A DNA stretch of 64,000 nucleotides, taken from NCBI GenBank assembly GCA_040757695.1, contig JBFLWK010000007.1, positions 1-64,000 of the forward strand. Direction: 5' to 3'. The DNA is from Elusimicrobiota bacterium. Its GTDB lineage: Bacteria > Elusimicrobiota > UBA8919. A program made the position numbers and the translations under genes. The notes under the pieces are model-generated. The model made no database searches and had not been told where the DNA came from. It saw only the letters and a program-made list of their open reading frames with translations. Shown here in pieces: positions 1-8,172 of this stretch (positions are counted from its first letter, which is position 1; the number at the start of each line of letters is the position of its first letter).

Positions 1-94
1 GCTTTATGAGGAAGTGTTATTGAAGAGCCGTGTGTGGGCAATCTGCAAGCACGGTTCTGCGAGGGGCACGACAGCCCGATAGGGCTGTCACCAC
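1..94 (+). mobile_element. Group II intron 3' end (domains V and VI)
   Basis: Positions 25-57 fold as a group II intron domain V. GAGCCGTG (25-32) pairs with CACGGTTC (50-57), including the conserved G-U pair and the AGC catalytic triad. A two-base AG bulge follows the distal helix, and a short CAA-containing loop caps it. The GAGGGG linker that usually follows domain V is at 61-66. Positions 70-89 form a perfect eight-pair hairpin (GACAGCCC, GATA loop, GGGCTGTC) at the place of domain VI. The intron probably ends near 94, just before the ribosome binding site of the next gene. The body and any reverse transcriptase lie upstream of the window. Domain V is 33 nt here against the usual 34. Confidence 0.75.
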
Positions 95-109
95 AAGGAG
101 GTTATAAAG

Positions 110-1537
110 ATGTCTACTCAACAAAAGACTTTTATCTGTGTAATCTGTGGAGTGATTTTATCTGCGGTAATCTGCGTTTCTCAAGAAATTGACCTGACTG
201 TGTATAACCAAAATCTTGGGTTAGTGAAGGATAGGCGGACAATAAAGATTGATAAAGGTGTACAGAAAATTGAGTTCACTGATGTTGCGGTACAGATTGA
301 CCCGACGAGCGTGCATTTTAAGTCAATTTCATTTCCAAACAAATGTTCGGTTTTGGAACAGAATTTTGAATATGATTTAATTTCACGCGATAAACTTCTA
401 CAGAAATATATTGGTAAAGAGATAGAACTTGAGCGACGCTTTGGTAAAGATGGCGAAAAAAAAGAAGTTATCAGAGGGACGCTGCTTTCAATAACAGGCG
501 GGCTTACAATAAAATCTGGTGATAAGATTCTTGTTAATCCGTCTGGCGAGGTTTTACTTTCGAAACTGCCTGAGGGCCTAATACTTAAGCCAACACTTTC
601 CTGGCTTTTAGAGAATGAAATTCCTGGTGAGCATAAAATAGAGGTTGATTATCTAACAAATGGTATAAACTGGTCTGCTGATTATGTGATTGTTTCAGAT
701 AAAGATGATAAAAATCTGGATTTGACCGGCTGGGTGACGATTAATAATAAATCCGGTGCAACATACAAAGACGCAAAACTGAAACTAATTGCGGGTGATA
801 TTCATCGTGCTGCACCACCGGAAGTTGCGATGGAAGAGCGAGTAATGTATGATAAGAGGGCAAAGGCAGCACCACAATTTGAAGAGAAAGCGTTTTTTGA
901 ATACCATCTTTACACATTACAACGCCGAACAAATGTTCGGGATAATGAAACAAAACAGATTGAATTTGCTTCCGCAGCAAATGTTCCTGTAAAAAAACTT
1001 TATATCTATGAAGGCGCTTTACAGAAATTCTGGGGTTATCAAGAATGGTCAAGAGCGGATAGAAATTATGGAACACAATGTAACAAAAAGGTTTATGTTA
1101 TGCTTGAGTTTAAAAACTCAAAAGAAAACAATCTCGGTATTCCGCTACCAAAAGGAAAGATGCGTGTGTATAAAGAGGACTCAGACAAATCATTAGAATT
1201 TATTGGCGAAGATTTTATAGAGCATACACCAAAAGATGAACAGATAAGAATATATCTCGGTGATGCATTTGATATTGTTGGTGAAAGAGTACAGACAGAT
1301 TTTAAGTGTGGTGATGACTTCTGCGATGAGACATTCAAAATCACTTTAAGAAATCATAAAGAAGAACAGGTTGAGGTTCGTGTTGTTGAAAAACTTTACC
1401 GGTGGTCAAACTGGAAAATTACACAGAAATCGCAGGATTATGAAAAAAAAGATTCACGAACAATAGAATATAAATTAAAAATTGCGAAAGATGGCGAAAA
1501 CACAATTACTTACACAGTCCATTATTGGTGGGACTAA
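110..1537 (+). CDS. DUF4139-family secreted protein
   Basis: A 475-residue protein preceded by a strong AAGGAGG site (95-101), which fixes the start. Residues 1-24 are a hydrophobic signal sequence; the following segment, with NQNLGLVKDRR and a DPTSV motif, matches the N-terminal part of DUF4139/MucoidyInhibitA-like proteins. The C-terminal half has the family's pattern of beta-rich segments (LEFKNSKENNLGIPLPKG, IRIYLGDAFDIVGER). Function is unknown in this family; location is probably periplasmic or surface. It starts about 15 bases after the intron 3' end, so intron-borne RNA may form its leader. The signal segment is encoded by the ATCTGTGTAATCTGTGG repeat words found in spacers elsewhere, and a 16-bp palindrome lies in frame at 925-940. 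Confidence 0.8.
   Translation: MSTQQKTFICVICGVILSAVICVSQEIDLTVYNQNLGLVKDRRTIKIDKGVQKIEFTDVAVQIDPTSVHFKSISFPNKCSVLEQNFEYDLISRDKLLQKYIGKEIELERRFGKDGEKKEVIRGTLLSITGGLTIKSGDKILVNPSGEVLLSKLPEGLILKPTLSWLLENEIPGEHKIEVDYLTNGINWSADYVIVSDKDDKNLDLTGWVTINNKSGATYKDAKLKLIAGDIHRAAPPEVAMEERVMYDKRAKAAPQFEEKAFFEYHLYTLQRRTNVRDNETKQIEFASAANVPVKKLYIYEGALQKFWGYQEWSRADRNYGTQCNKKVYVMLEFKNSKENNLGIPLPKGKMRVYKEDSDKSLEFIGEDFIEHTPKDEQIRIYLGDAFDIVGERVQTDFKCGDDFCDETFKITLRNHKEEQVEVRVVEKLYRWSNWKITQKSQDYEKKDSRTIEYKLKIAKDGENTITYTVHYWWD
925..940. repeat. In-frame palindrome CCGAACAAATGTTCGG
   Basis: Seven-base arms around a two-base centre, inside the DUF4139 coding region. Related sequences occur at 22284-22305 inside deoB and, in degenerate form, near 345 and 31627. 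It belongs to a set of palindromes in this window centred on CAAATG. Confidence 0.7.
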
Positions 1538-1590
1538 TAAAGACAGAGATTGAGAGATTAAGAGATTGAGAGATTATGGAGATGTAAAAT

Positions 1591-2700
1591 ATGGATAAAG
1601 AACTGGTAGAAAAAATTGTGAAAGAAGTTATGGAACGGTATCTAAAAGAAAAAGAAAAAGAAAAAAAACCGAAAGTTACAGTTTCAACTGCTGGTAAAGT
1701 ATTTAATGGTCAGGCAGGTCCTACGCTTGAGACATCAAAATCGTCATATAAAGTTTCTCAGCCGACTATGCCATCAGCACCTAAAAAGGATGTAAAAGTC
1801 ACTTGGTCAACTGCTGGAAAAGTATTTGATGGTCAGGCAGGTCCTACATTAGAGACATCAAAATCGTCGTATAAATTAAACATACCATTCACTGATATCT
1901 GTCCTGCGTTCACGAAGCCGGATATAGAATGTGCAGAATGCGGGAAATGTGTAGAAAAAAAATCCGGTTCAGTTCAGACAATTGTTGCAGCGGGTGCTGA
2001 TAGAATTTCTGCAAAAGATACGAAAAATATCGGCGAACAACTTGCACCGTTTATAGACCATACATTATTGAAAGCAAATGCAACACAGGAAGAGATTGGT
2101 AAATTATGCGAAGAAGCGAGAAAATACGGGTTTGCTTCCGTCTGTGTTAATCCCGCGTATGTCCAACTTGCGAGTAAACTTCTTGCAGGTTCAGCCGTCA
2201 AAGTTTGTACAGTGATAGGATTCCCATTAGGTGCTACAACACCAACGGTAAAAGCGATTGAGGCAAGAGATGCGATAGCTAGTGGTGCTGATGAAATTGA
2301 TATGGTTATCAATGTTGGTGCGTTAAAAAGTGGGAATTACCAACTTGTGTTAGATGATATAAAAGCGGCTAGAGAAGCAACTCGTGGCAAAATATTGAAG
2401 GTAATTTTAGAAACCGCGTATCTCACAAAAGATGAAAAAATAAAAGGCTGTCAGTTAGCAAAAGAAGCAGGTGCTGACTTTGTTAAAACATCTACTGGTT
2501 TTGGTCCGTCAGGTGCAACGGTTGAGGATATACAACTTATGAGAGAAACAGTCGGACCGTTAATGGGTATCAAAGCATCCGGCGGGATAAGAACCACCGA
2601 GGATGCCAGAAAAATGGTTGAAGCAGGTGCGACAAGAATCGGCGCCAGTGCATCTGTTGCAATTGTTATTGGTAAAGAACCGGGAAAAATAAAATATTAA
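1591..2700 (+). CDS. deoC: Deoxyribose-phosphate aldolase with BMC-targeting N-terminal extension
   Basis: Catalyses 2-deoxyribose 5-phosphate to glyceraldehyde 3-phosphate plus acetaldehyde. The aldolase core (about 150-369) is intact: IDHTLLK, the DEIDMVIN segment with D237, the Schiff-base lysine K299 in [11 protein letters not shown], and K328 in [10 protein letters not shown]. The first 150 residues are an extension not found in ordinary DeoC. Residues 1-18 ([18 protein letters not shown]) form an amphipathic helix typical of BMC encapsulation peptides. Two near-identical segments containing [21 protein letters not shown] follow (about 29-54 and 69-95), then four cysteines (C104, and C114/C117/C120 in ECAECGKC) that could bind a metal or Fe-S cluster. 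The next gene is a BMC shell protein, so encapsulation is likely. The GGAGATG before the ATG acts as ribosome binding site. Confidence 0.93.
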   Translation: MDKELVEKIVKEVMERYLKEKEKEKKPKVTVSTAGKVFNGQAGPTLETSKSSYKVSQPTMPSAPKKDVKVTWSTAGKVFDGQAGPTLETSKSSYKLNIPFTDICPAFTKPDIECAECGKCVEKKSGSVQTIVAAGADRISAKDTKNIGEQLAPFIDHTLLKANATQEEIGKLCEEARKYGFASVCVNPAYVQLASKLLAGSAVKVCTVIGFPLGATTPTVKAIEARDAIASGADEIDMVINVGALKSGNYQLVLDDIKAAREATRGKILKVILETAYLTKDEKIKGCQLAKEAGADFVKTSTGFGPSGATVEDIQLMRETVGPLMGIKASGGIRTTEDARKMVEAGATRIGASASVAIVIGKEPGKIKY

Positions 2701-2701
2701 C

Positions 2702-2790
2702 TCACGAATAACTGCACCGAATGGAAACACCGAATAAACCCGGATAATTATTCGGTTGTATTCGGGTTGTTATTCGGGAGACATTCGTGA
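2702..2790. repeat. CGAATA-type inverted repeat
   Basis: Begins TCACGAAT and ends ATTCGTGA, with internal ACCGAATA, ATTATTCGG and ATTCGGG words pairing across the centre. A closely similar copy is at 11141-11220 and an opposite-orientation copy at 42017-42102. It fills the spacer between deoC and the shell gene. Confidence 0.8.
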
Positions 2791-2805
2791 TTTTAGGGGG
2801 AGAAG

Positions 2806-3099
2806 ATGGCGGAGACAAAAGAAGCGTTGGGGATGATTGAGACGCGTGGGCTGATTGGAATGATTGAAGCGAGTGATGCGATGGTGAAGGCGGCGAAAGT
2901 TCGGCTGATTGGTTTTGAGAAAATCGGGACGGGGCTTGTGACAACGATGGTTCGTGGCGAGGTCGGTGCTGTGCGTGCCGCGGTTGAAGCAGGTGCTGCA
3001 GCAGCGCAAAAAGTCGGCGAACTGGTAGCAATACATGTCATACCGCGTCCCGACGAGCAGTTAGAAAAAGTACTCAAAAAAATAGAATCTAATTTTTAA
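2806..3099 (+). CDS. BMC-H shell protein, PduA/EutM type
   Basis: A 97-residue single BMC domain, the hexamer-forming tile of microcompartment shells. Diagnostic segments are [20 protein letters not shown] at the N-terminus, [18 protein letters not shown] at the pore and conserved core, and VIPRP near the C-terminus, all very close to PduA/EutM. Length is normal for the family. The start follows a GGGGAG site. Its position right after the extended DeoC indicates that the two act together, the shell retaining acetaldehyde produced by the aldolase. No pentameric (BMC-P) or trimeric shell gene is seen in this window, so the rest of the shell must be encoded elsewhere. Confidence 0.95.
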   Translation: MAETKEALGMIETRGLIGMIEASDAMVKAAKVRLIGFEKIGTGLVTTMVRGEVGAVRAAVEAGAAAAQKVGELVAIHVIPRPDEQLEKVLKKIESNF

Positions 3100-3205
3100 C
3101 ACGAATTAAATACAAATAACGGCAAACATCACGAACAAGGCACGAATAACAGCATTGATTTTATTCGTAAAAATTCGTGATAACATTTGTGATTAGTTAT
3201 TCGTG
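3100..3205. repeat. CGAATA-type inverted repeat, degenerate
   Basis: Opens CACGAATTAA right after the shell gene stop and closes TTATTCGTGATT just before the next ATG. Internal CACGAACA, CACGAATAA, TTATTCG and ATTCGTGATAA words are mutually complementary. It leaves no Shine-Dalgarno sequence before 3211. Confidence 0.7.
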
Positions 3206-3210
3206 ATTAT

Positions 3211-3504
3211 ATGGTTACCGAGCAAGATATTGTTGATATAGTATCTGGTGAAATATCTGACAGGAAGATAATGGCTAAAAAATCGCCATCATACAAAACA
3301 GGTTTTTTTACAAAAGACAAATGGATAAAATCCTACACGACACTTGAAACCAAAAAAAGATTGGTTACTGAAATTGAGATAAAAAAACTAATTGCAGAGG
3401 GTAGTAAAACATTAAAAATTTCTAAGGATACAATCCTGACGCCATTTGCGTTAGAGATTATTCAAGAAAAAGGGATAAAAATAATTAGTGAGGGGAGCGA
3501 ATAA
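3211..3504 (+). CDS. Small protein with BMC-accessory-type domain
   Basis: 97 residues, soluble. Residues about 50-95 (VTEIEIKKLIAEGSKTLKIS, then ILTPFALEIIQEKGIKI) resemble a short segment seen in proteins of BMC loci, such as the N-terminal part of EutT-type cobalamin adenosyltransferases, where an acidic helix precedes a TP-A-A-EKGI motif. The N-terminal 45 residues, with MVTEQDIVDIVSGEI, are not recognised. Placed one base pair group after the shell gene spacer and directly before pilT, so it could belong to either operon. No Shine-Dalgarno is visible because a repeat abuts the start. Function is unknown; a scaffold or accessory role in the compartment is inference. Confidence 0.6.
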   Translation: MVTEQDIVDIVSGEISDRKIMAKKSPSYKTGFFTKDKWIKSYTTLETKKRLVTEIEIKKLIAEGSKTLKISKDTILTPFALEIIQEKGIKIISEGSE

Positions 3505-3505
3505 T

Positions 3506-4582
3506 ATGAACATTTCAGAACTTTTACAAGCAATGATAAAAAAAGGGATTTCGGATATTCATTTTAAGGCAGGCACACCACCTGTGATAAGAATCAACGG
3601 CAAACTTGTCTCTACCGGGTTTGAAAGTTTTACACCCAAACATATAGAAGAAATTGCATTCGGGCTTTTAACAAAAGAACAAAAAGAAAAATTTGCTACA
3701 GAAGACGAAATAGATTTATCATATGGTGTAGAAGGGCTATCAAGATTCAGGGTTAATATCTACAAACAACGCGGGACAGTTGCGCTTACTTTACGGGTTG
3801 TACCGTTACAGGTAAAACCCTTTGAAGAACTCAATTTACCTGATGCAATACTAAAAAAACTTGCTGCGGAGCCGCGTGGGCTTATCTTATTTGCCGGCAT
3901 AACAGGTGCCGGGAAAACAACAACTATGAATGCGATGATTGACTACATAAATGAGAATTTCGCATACAAAATTGTATCCATAGAAGACCCGATAGAGTAT
4001 TTTCATAAAGACAAAAAATCGTTTATGAGTCAACGAGAAGTTGGTTCCGATACGAAATCGTTTGGCAAAGGGTTAAAATATGTTTTAAGACAGGACCCTG
4101 ATGTGGTCTGTATTGGTGAGATGCGTGATTTTGAAGCAATCGCTGCTGGTATTACTGCCGCAGAAACAGGACATCTGGTTTTGTCTACGATACATACGAT
4201 GGATGCGGTTCAGACGATAGACCGAATTGTAGATGCATATCCACCACACCAGCAGCATCAGGTAAGAATCGCACTGTCAAATGTAGTCAAAGGTATCATT
4301 GCACAGCGGCTAGTTCCAACTGTAAAAGGTGACGAGCGGATTCCTGCGACTGAAATTCTTATTGGGACTTCGCTTATCCGAAAAAATATCGCAGAAGGTA
4401 AGTCAGCCGAGATTTACAAACTAATGGAGCAAGGCGAGTATTACGGTATGTGGACATTTGACCAGTGTATAATCCAGTTCTACAAAGAAAAGAAAATTAT
4501 TCTTGAGGATGCATTAGAGAATGCGACAAACCCTGACGACCTGATGCTGAAAATTAAAGGGATAGAACGAGATGAGAAATAA
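3506..4582 (+). CDS. pilT: PilT-type secretion/retraction ATPase
   Basis: A 358-residue hexameric motor ATPase of the type II/IV secretion superfamily. Visible motifs: Walker A GITGAGKTTT, Asp box IVSIEDPIEY, Walker B DPDVVCIGEMRD, and the His box ETGHLVLSTIHT. The N-terminal domain begins MNISELLQAMIKKGISDIHF as in PilT. In known systems PilT depolymerises type IV pili. The ATG at 3506 is chosen over an upstream in-frame GTG because GAGGGGAG lies at the right distance. It heads an operon of overlapping genes with a DnaA-like ATPase and a two-component system rather than the usual pilus genes, so its substrate filament is uncertain. Confidence 0.93.
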   Translation: MNISELLQAMIKKGISDIHFKAGTPPVIRINGKLVSTGFESFTPKHIEEIAFGLLTKEQKEKFATEDEIDLSYGVEGLSRFRVNIYKQRGTVALTLRVVPLQVKPFEELNLPDAILKKLAAEPRGLILFAGITGAGKTTTMNAMIDYINENFAYKIVSIEDPIEYFHKDKKSFMSQREVGSDTKSFGKGLKYVLRQDPDVVCIGEMRDFEAIAAGITAAETGHLVLSTIHTMDAVQTIDRIVDAYPPHQQHQVRIALSNVVKGIIAQRLVPTVKGDERIPATEILIGTSLIRKNIAEGKSAEIYKLMEQGEYYGMWTFDQCIIQFYKEKKIILEDALENATNPDDLMLKIKGIERDEK

Positions 4583-5501
4583 TTGGACAATGCTGCCTGA
4601 GTTTGATAACGAACATCAAAACAGATATATTGTTATGGTGACAACCCGTGAAGAAGCTGATAATCTGATAAAAAGATTTCCGAATCTGTGTTCTCAACCA
4701 ATTGAAATAAAAGGTGAAATAGACGAAAAATACAAGTGGGGCGTGTATGTTGACGATTCAACCAGAGAAGACCGAAAAAATATTTACAAGTATTTTTTGG
4801 GTGAACTTGAAGATGTGGTAAATCAGGAACTGAAAAAAGAAACAGAAGTAAACGAGGTAATTTCTGCGTTGACAGATATTTTTTCAGCATTGACAGTTGA
4901 AGAGCAAAGATATATTGAACAAAAGATTCCTGAAAAGATAGAGGTGCTAGAGAAACTTACTGAAAAAAAAGAAGCAGAAAAAACACAGGCAATACCAGAA
5001 CCACAAAAAAGTCCTGTTGCACCTCCAACCACACCCACACATCCCGTGTCTCCCACACCAATAGTAACAGAGGAAGTTAGTCCTCAACAGGGAATCCAAC
5101 TTTCACCTGCTAAGACAACAGGCGAATCACTTAATGCGTGTTATCTTTATCCATCAACCTTTCCCCAATCAGTTGAAAAGTTCATAAACCAATTAACCAC
5201 AGTAACAGAAAAACTGATGAAAGAACCAATCCATCTTGAGAAAATAGCATCAATAGGTTATAGTTCCAATACACCTAACGAATTTATCTCGCTGGTTCAT
5301 GAGGCAAAACAAAAATCTGCCGAAATTATTTTTGTAGTTATTCCAGACGGGATAGATGATATCCGACTTTTTATAGATACAGCATGCAGAATGAATGATA
5401 TGCTTTATATGGTTGCCCAGATTAGTCAACTTGACAAAAGGTTTGTATTTGTTGATATGGCAATAGAACTCTTACTGGTTAAGAAAAAACTGAGAACATA
5501 A
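4572..5501 (+). CDS. Unknown protein, paralogue A of a three-gene set
   Basis: 309 residues, overlapping the end of pilT by 11 bases. Three parts can be seen. Residues 1-90 form a small domain (NWTMLPEFDN, then NRYIVMV) similar in layout to the N-termini of the next two proteins. Residues about 115-185 are a charged then Pro/Thr-rich linker. Residues about 186-309 are an alpha/beta domain beginning LNACYLYPSTFPQSVEKF. The C-terminal domain resembles a Rossmann-like or receiver-like fold with alternating hydrophobic strands (IIFVVIPDGIDD) but no phospho-acceptor pattern is clear. It lacks the ATPase domain of the third paralogue. Not recognised as any named family. Confidence 0.6.
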   Translation: MRNNWTMLPEFDNEHQNRYIVMVTTREEADNLIKRFPNLCSQPIEIKGEIDEKYKWGVYVDDSTREDRKNIYKYFLGELEDVVNQELKKETEVNEVISALTDIFSALTVEEQRYIEQKIPEKIEVLEKLTEKKEAEKTQAIPEPQKSPVAPPTTPTHPVSPTPIVTEEVSPQQGIQLSPAKTTGESLNACYLYPSTFPQSVEKFINQLTTVTEKLMKEPIHLEKIASIGYSSNTPNEFISLVHEAKQKSAEIIFVVIPDGIDDIRLFIDTACRMNDMLYMVAQISQLDKRFVFVDMAIELLLVKKKLRT

Positions 5502-5512
5502 AAAAGAAGCAA

Positions 5513-6346
5513 ATGATAGAAAAATGGGAAATAATTCCATATCCGTCTGAAAGATATCCGGATAGATACAAGGTGAGTATTAAATGCGATTATAACACCC
5601 TGAAAAAAATTACTGATTTTTATGGAAAAAAATGCGGGTTACCGTGGAAACCTAAAAATTCAGAGTTCAACTTTTCGTTTTATCTGTATCAAATAACACC
5701 ACAAGATGTAGAAAAACTGGAAGCCCAAATGAATGAGTTACAACATTTACCGACAAAAACAGAACCAGCCGTTTTTCATCCTGAACCACGTTCTAATATA
5801 TTCCCGCCAAGAGCGTCTACAAAACAGCCGACAACCGAAGAAGTAAAAGTAGCAAAAGAGATGTCGGATATTATTGATTTTGATATTTTTGAACCTGAAA
5901 AGCTTAACAGCATAGAACTACCGAAAGAAACCAAACAACAAAAAATTGTTGAGACAGAGAGAAGCACCATATCTGTCGGTATAATTTTCAGGAGCGGTCA
6001 GGAAGAATATGCTAATACAATTGAAAAAAATCTGCTACAAAGTGTTTCTGGCAGAAAACTTAAATTCCAAATCAAAATTGTATTCAAGCAAGGTTATCTT
6101 GTTTTTTCAGATGAAGATATTGAAAATGCGATCTCACTTTGTAAGAAACAAAATGTTACAGCAGTTGTGGTCAATGGTGAATCCAAACTTGCCGAGATAT
6201 TACAGAAACCATTTCAGTCAGCAGGGATATACATAGAACATATAAAACCAACTGATGTAGATAAAAAGTCTATTTATTTTAATATCGCGACAAATATTAT
6301 ATTAGCAGAAACAGAGAAATCGCGAATAGAGGCACGCGAATTATGA
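5513..6346 (+). CDS. Unknown protein, paralogue B of a three-gene set
   Basis: 277 residues. The N-terminal domain (1-75) begins MIEKWEIIPYPSERYPDRYK and lines up with MIKKWDLVFSPCDRDKNRYK of the next gene, including the aromatic, proline and RYK positions. A flexible Pro/Ser/Thr linker follows (about 80-150). The C-terminal domain (about 153-277, from SVGIIFRSGQEEY) lines up with the C-terminal domains of both neighbours. Its stop overlaps the next start by four bases (ATGA), implying translational coupling. No ATPase or enzymatic motif is visible; an adaptor or sensor role next to the DnaA-like ATPase is inference. Confidence 0.6.
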   Translation: MIEKWEIIPYPSERYPDRYKVSIKCDYNTLKKITDFYGKKCGLPWKPKNSEFNFSFYLYQITPQDVEKLEAQMNELQHLPTKTEPAVFHPEPRSNIFPPRASTKQPTTEEVKVAKEMSDIIDFDIFEPEKLNSIELPKETKQQKIVETERSTISVGIIFRSGQEEYANTIEKNLLQSVSGRKLKFQIKIVFKQGYLVFSDEDIENAISLCKKQNVTAVVVNGESKLAEILQKPFQSAGIYIEHIKPTDVDKKSIYFNIATNIILAETEKSRIEAREL

Positions 6347-8172
6347 TTAAAAAATGGGATTTAGTTTTTTCGCCTTGTGATAGGGATAAAAACAGATATA
6401 AACTTCTGATATCGGCACTACAAGATGACCTTACCGAAACAATAAAGTTTTTTGGGTCAGATGCGGGCAAACCGTTCACTCCGCTTTCACAGGAATATAA
6501 TTATGCGGTTTATATTTACAATGTATCAGACGACAAAAAACTTGCAGCTGAAAAGTTTCTTAAAAGTAAATGTTCAGAAGGCAAAATTGAAGATACTCAA
6601 GGTGGTGTTGGGCTTGAAGAAATTTTTCAGAAAGTAGCAGGGATTGAAGAAGCACCGATTGAGAAACCTGAAATACCGACTGTACCACCAATACAGCAGA
6701 CGCCGCCTGCTACTCCGCCACCTCTTACCACTCCCACCACTTCTACTGCTGAAACAAAAAAAGGAATAGAGGACGAAAAAAAAGCTGAGGGGGGGGGAGA
6801 AACCGTTTTAGTAAAACCTAAATTGAACTTAAGATATATTTTTGATGAATTTGTTGTCGGCGCTAACAACCGTTTTGTTCATGCAGCCGCTTGGGCGGTT
6901 TCTCAAAGCCCGGGCAAAACATATAATCCGCTTTTTATCTACGGTGGTGTTGGTTTAGGAAAAACACATATTATGCAAGCGATTGGAAATACAGTCAAAG
7001 ACAGGAATCTGTCGGCTAATATCCTTTATATTACTACTGAAAAGTTCACATCTGAAGTTATAGAAGCGATAAAAGACGGCACACTTTTAGAGTTCAGACA
7101 GCAGTACAGGAATCTTGATTTATTGCTTGTTGATGATATCCAGTTTCTGTCAGAAGCGGAGTCAACACAGGAAGAATTTTTTCATACTTTTAATATCTTA
7201 CATGAAAACCAGAAACAGATTGTGATTACATCCGACAAGCCACCCAAAAAACTGGCAGGGATAGAAGACCGTTTGAAATCCCGATTTGAATGGGGGCTGA
7301 TTGCTGATATAAAACCACCGGATTTAGAGACACGGGTTGCAATTTTAAAGAAAAAAGCACAGAACGAAAAAATGGAATTAGACGATAAGATGCTGATATA
7401 TATCGCCAGCAAACTGAAATCCAACATCAGGGAATTAGAAGGTTTCTTGAAACGACTGAAAGCATATTCTACAATGACTAACCTGCCTATAAATATGGAT
7501 CGCGCAAAAGAATTGATAGGCGAGTTGTTACCGGAAACAGAAATAGAAGAAATGGTTGAAAAAGCGGTGGCTACTGTTACACCTGTGTCTGTAGCGCCAC
7601 TTGTAGCCCCAGCCCCACCCTCTCCACCACCACCTCTACCAGCACCTGAAAAACAGGTTGTTGAACCGGTAAAAGAAACAAAAGCACCTGCTCAACCTGT
7701 AATACCAGTTGTTGAGAAAAAAGGGGGGGAAGAGGTTATCAGCCCGCTACCACCTGCAAAAAGTGAATATGACCTGTTAAAACCGGTTGAAGTCGCTTAT
7801 TTTTATCCTGCTGGTTATGAAAAAGAGTTGGAAAAAGTAAAACAGTTATTCATAGAGACGATAAAAAAACATAAATTAAAATTCAGGCTGGTTGGCGTTT
7901 TTGATAGAGGTTACGAATTTGACAAAAAAATAAATTATACGCTTTTTGTCCAGTTATGCAATACAAACAACATACATATCGCTATTTTTTTATGCCCGCC
8001 GTCTTCTTCAATAATTACGGAAGAGGATTTTATAAATATGGTTACAAATGCATGCGAGTCAGGTAATGTTTCTGCTGAAATAATCCCATTTGCGGATTTA
8101 ACAAAACAGTACAAATATCTGAATATCGCACTGGATATAACATTGCTTGGTCATAAGGATTTTACAAAATGA
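6343..8172 (+). CDS. DnaA-type AAA+ ATPase embedded in paralogous domains
   Basis: 609 residues. Residues 1-85 and 480-609 match the N- and C-terminal domains of the two preceding proteins. Between two Pro-rich linkers sits a full DnaA domain III (about 161-400): YIFDEFVVGANNRFVHAA, Walker A GGVGLGKTH, Walker B LLLVDDIQFL, sensor segment VITSDKPP, and an arginine-finger region RLKSRFEWGL, followed by the DnaA-type lid (IRELEGFLKRLKAY). The DNA-binding domain IV of true DnaA is absent, so it is not a replication initiator of the usual kind. A run of nine G residues at 6789-6797 lies in the first linker, just before the ATPase domain. Coupled by ATGA overlaps to genes on both sides. Confidence 0.85.
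   Translation: MIKKWDLVFSPCDRDKNRYKLLISALQDDLTETIKFFGSDAGKPFTPLSQEYNYAVYIYNVSDDKKLAAEKFLKSKCSEGKIEDTQGGVGLEEIFQKVAGIEEAPIEKPEIPTVPPIQQTPPATPPPLTTPTTSTAETKKGIEDEKKAEGGGETVLVKPKLNLRYIFDEFVVGANNRFVHAAAWAVSQSPGKTYNPLFIYGGVGLGKTHIMQAIGNTVKDRNLSANILYITTEKFTSEVIEAIKDGTLLEFRQQYRNLDLLLVDDIQFLSEAESTQEEFFHTFNILHENQKQIVITSDKPPKKLAGIEDRLKSRFEWGLIADIKPPDLETRVAILKKKAQNEKMELDDKMLIYIASKLKSNIRELEGFLKRLKAYSTMTNLPINMDRAKELIGELLPETEIEEMVEKAVATVTPVSVAPLVAPAPPSPPPPLPAPEKQVVEPVKETKAPAQPVIPVVEKKGGEEVISPLPPAKSEYDLLKPVEVAYFYPAGYEKELEKVKQLFIETIKKHKLKFRLVGVFDRGYEFDKKINYTLFVQLCNTNNIHIAIFLCPPSSSIITEEDFINMVTNACESGNVSAEIIPFADLTKQYKYLNIALDITLLGHKDFTK
6789..6797 (+). repeat. G9 homopolymer tract
   Basis: Nine consecutive G within the linker coding for EGGGE in an AT-rich gene. 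Gain or loss of one base would shift the frame before the AAA+ domain. A G7 run occurs in the second linker of the same gene at 7723-7729. Confidence 0.9.

Noticed and set aside
2702-3077. Three overlapping minus-strand open frames opposite the shell gene
   Set aside because: They mirror the codon bias of the BMC-H gene, have no ribosome binding sites and give low-complexity Ser/Pro/His-rich products.
6343-8172. Chromosomal DnaA and nearby replication origin
   Set aside because: Domain IV for DnaA-box binding is missing, there is no dnaN or cluster of TTATCCACA boxes, and the ATPase is embedded in unrelated paralogous domains.
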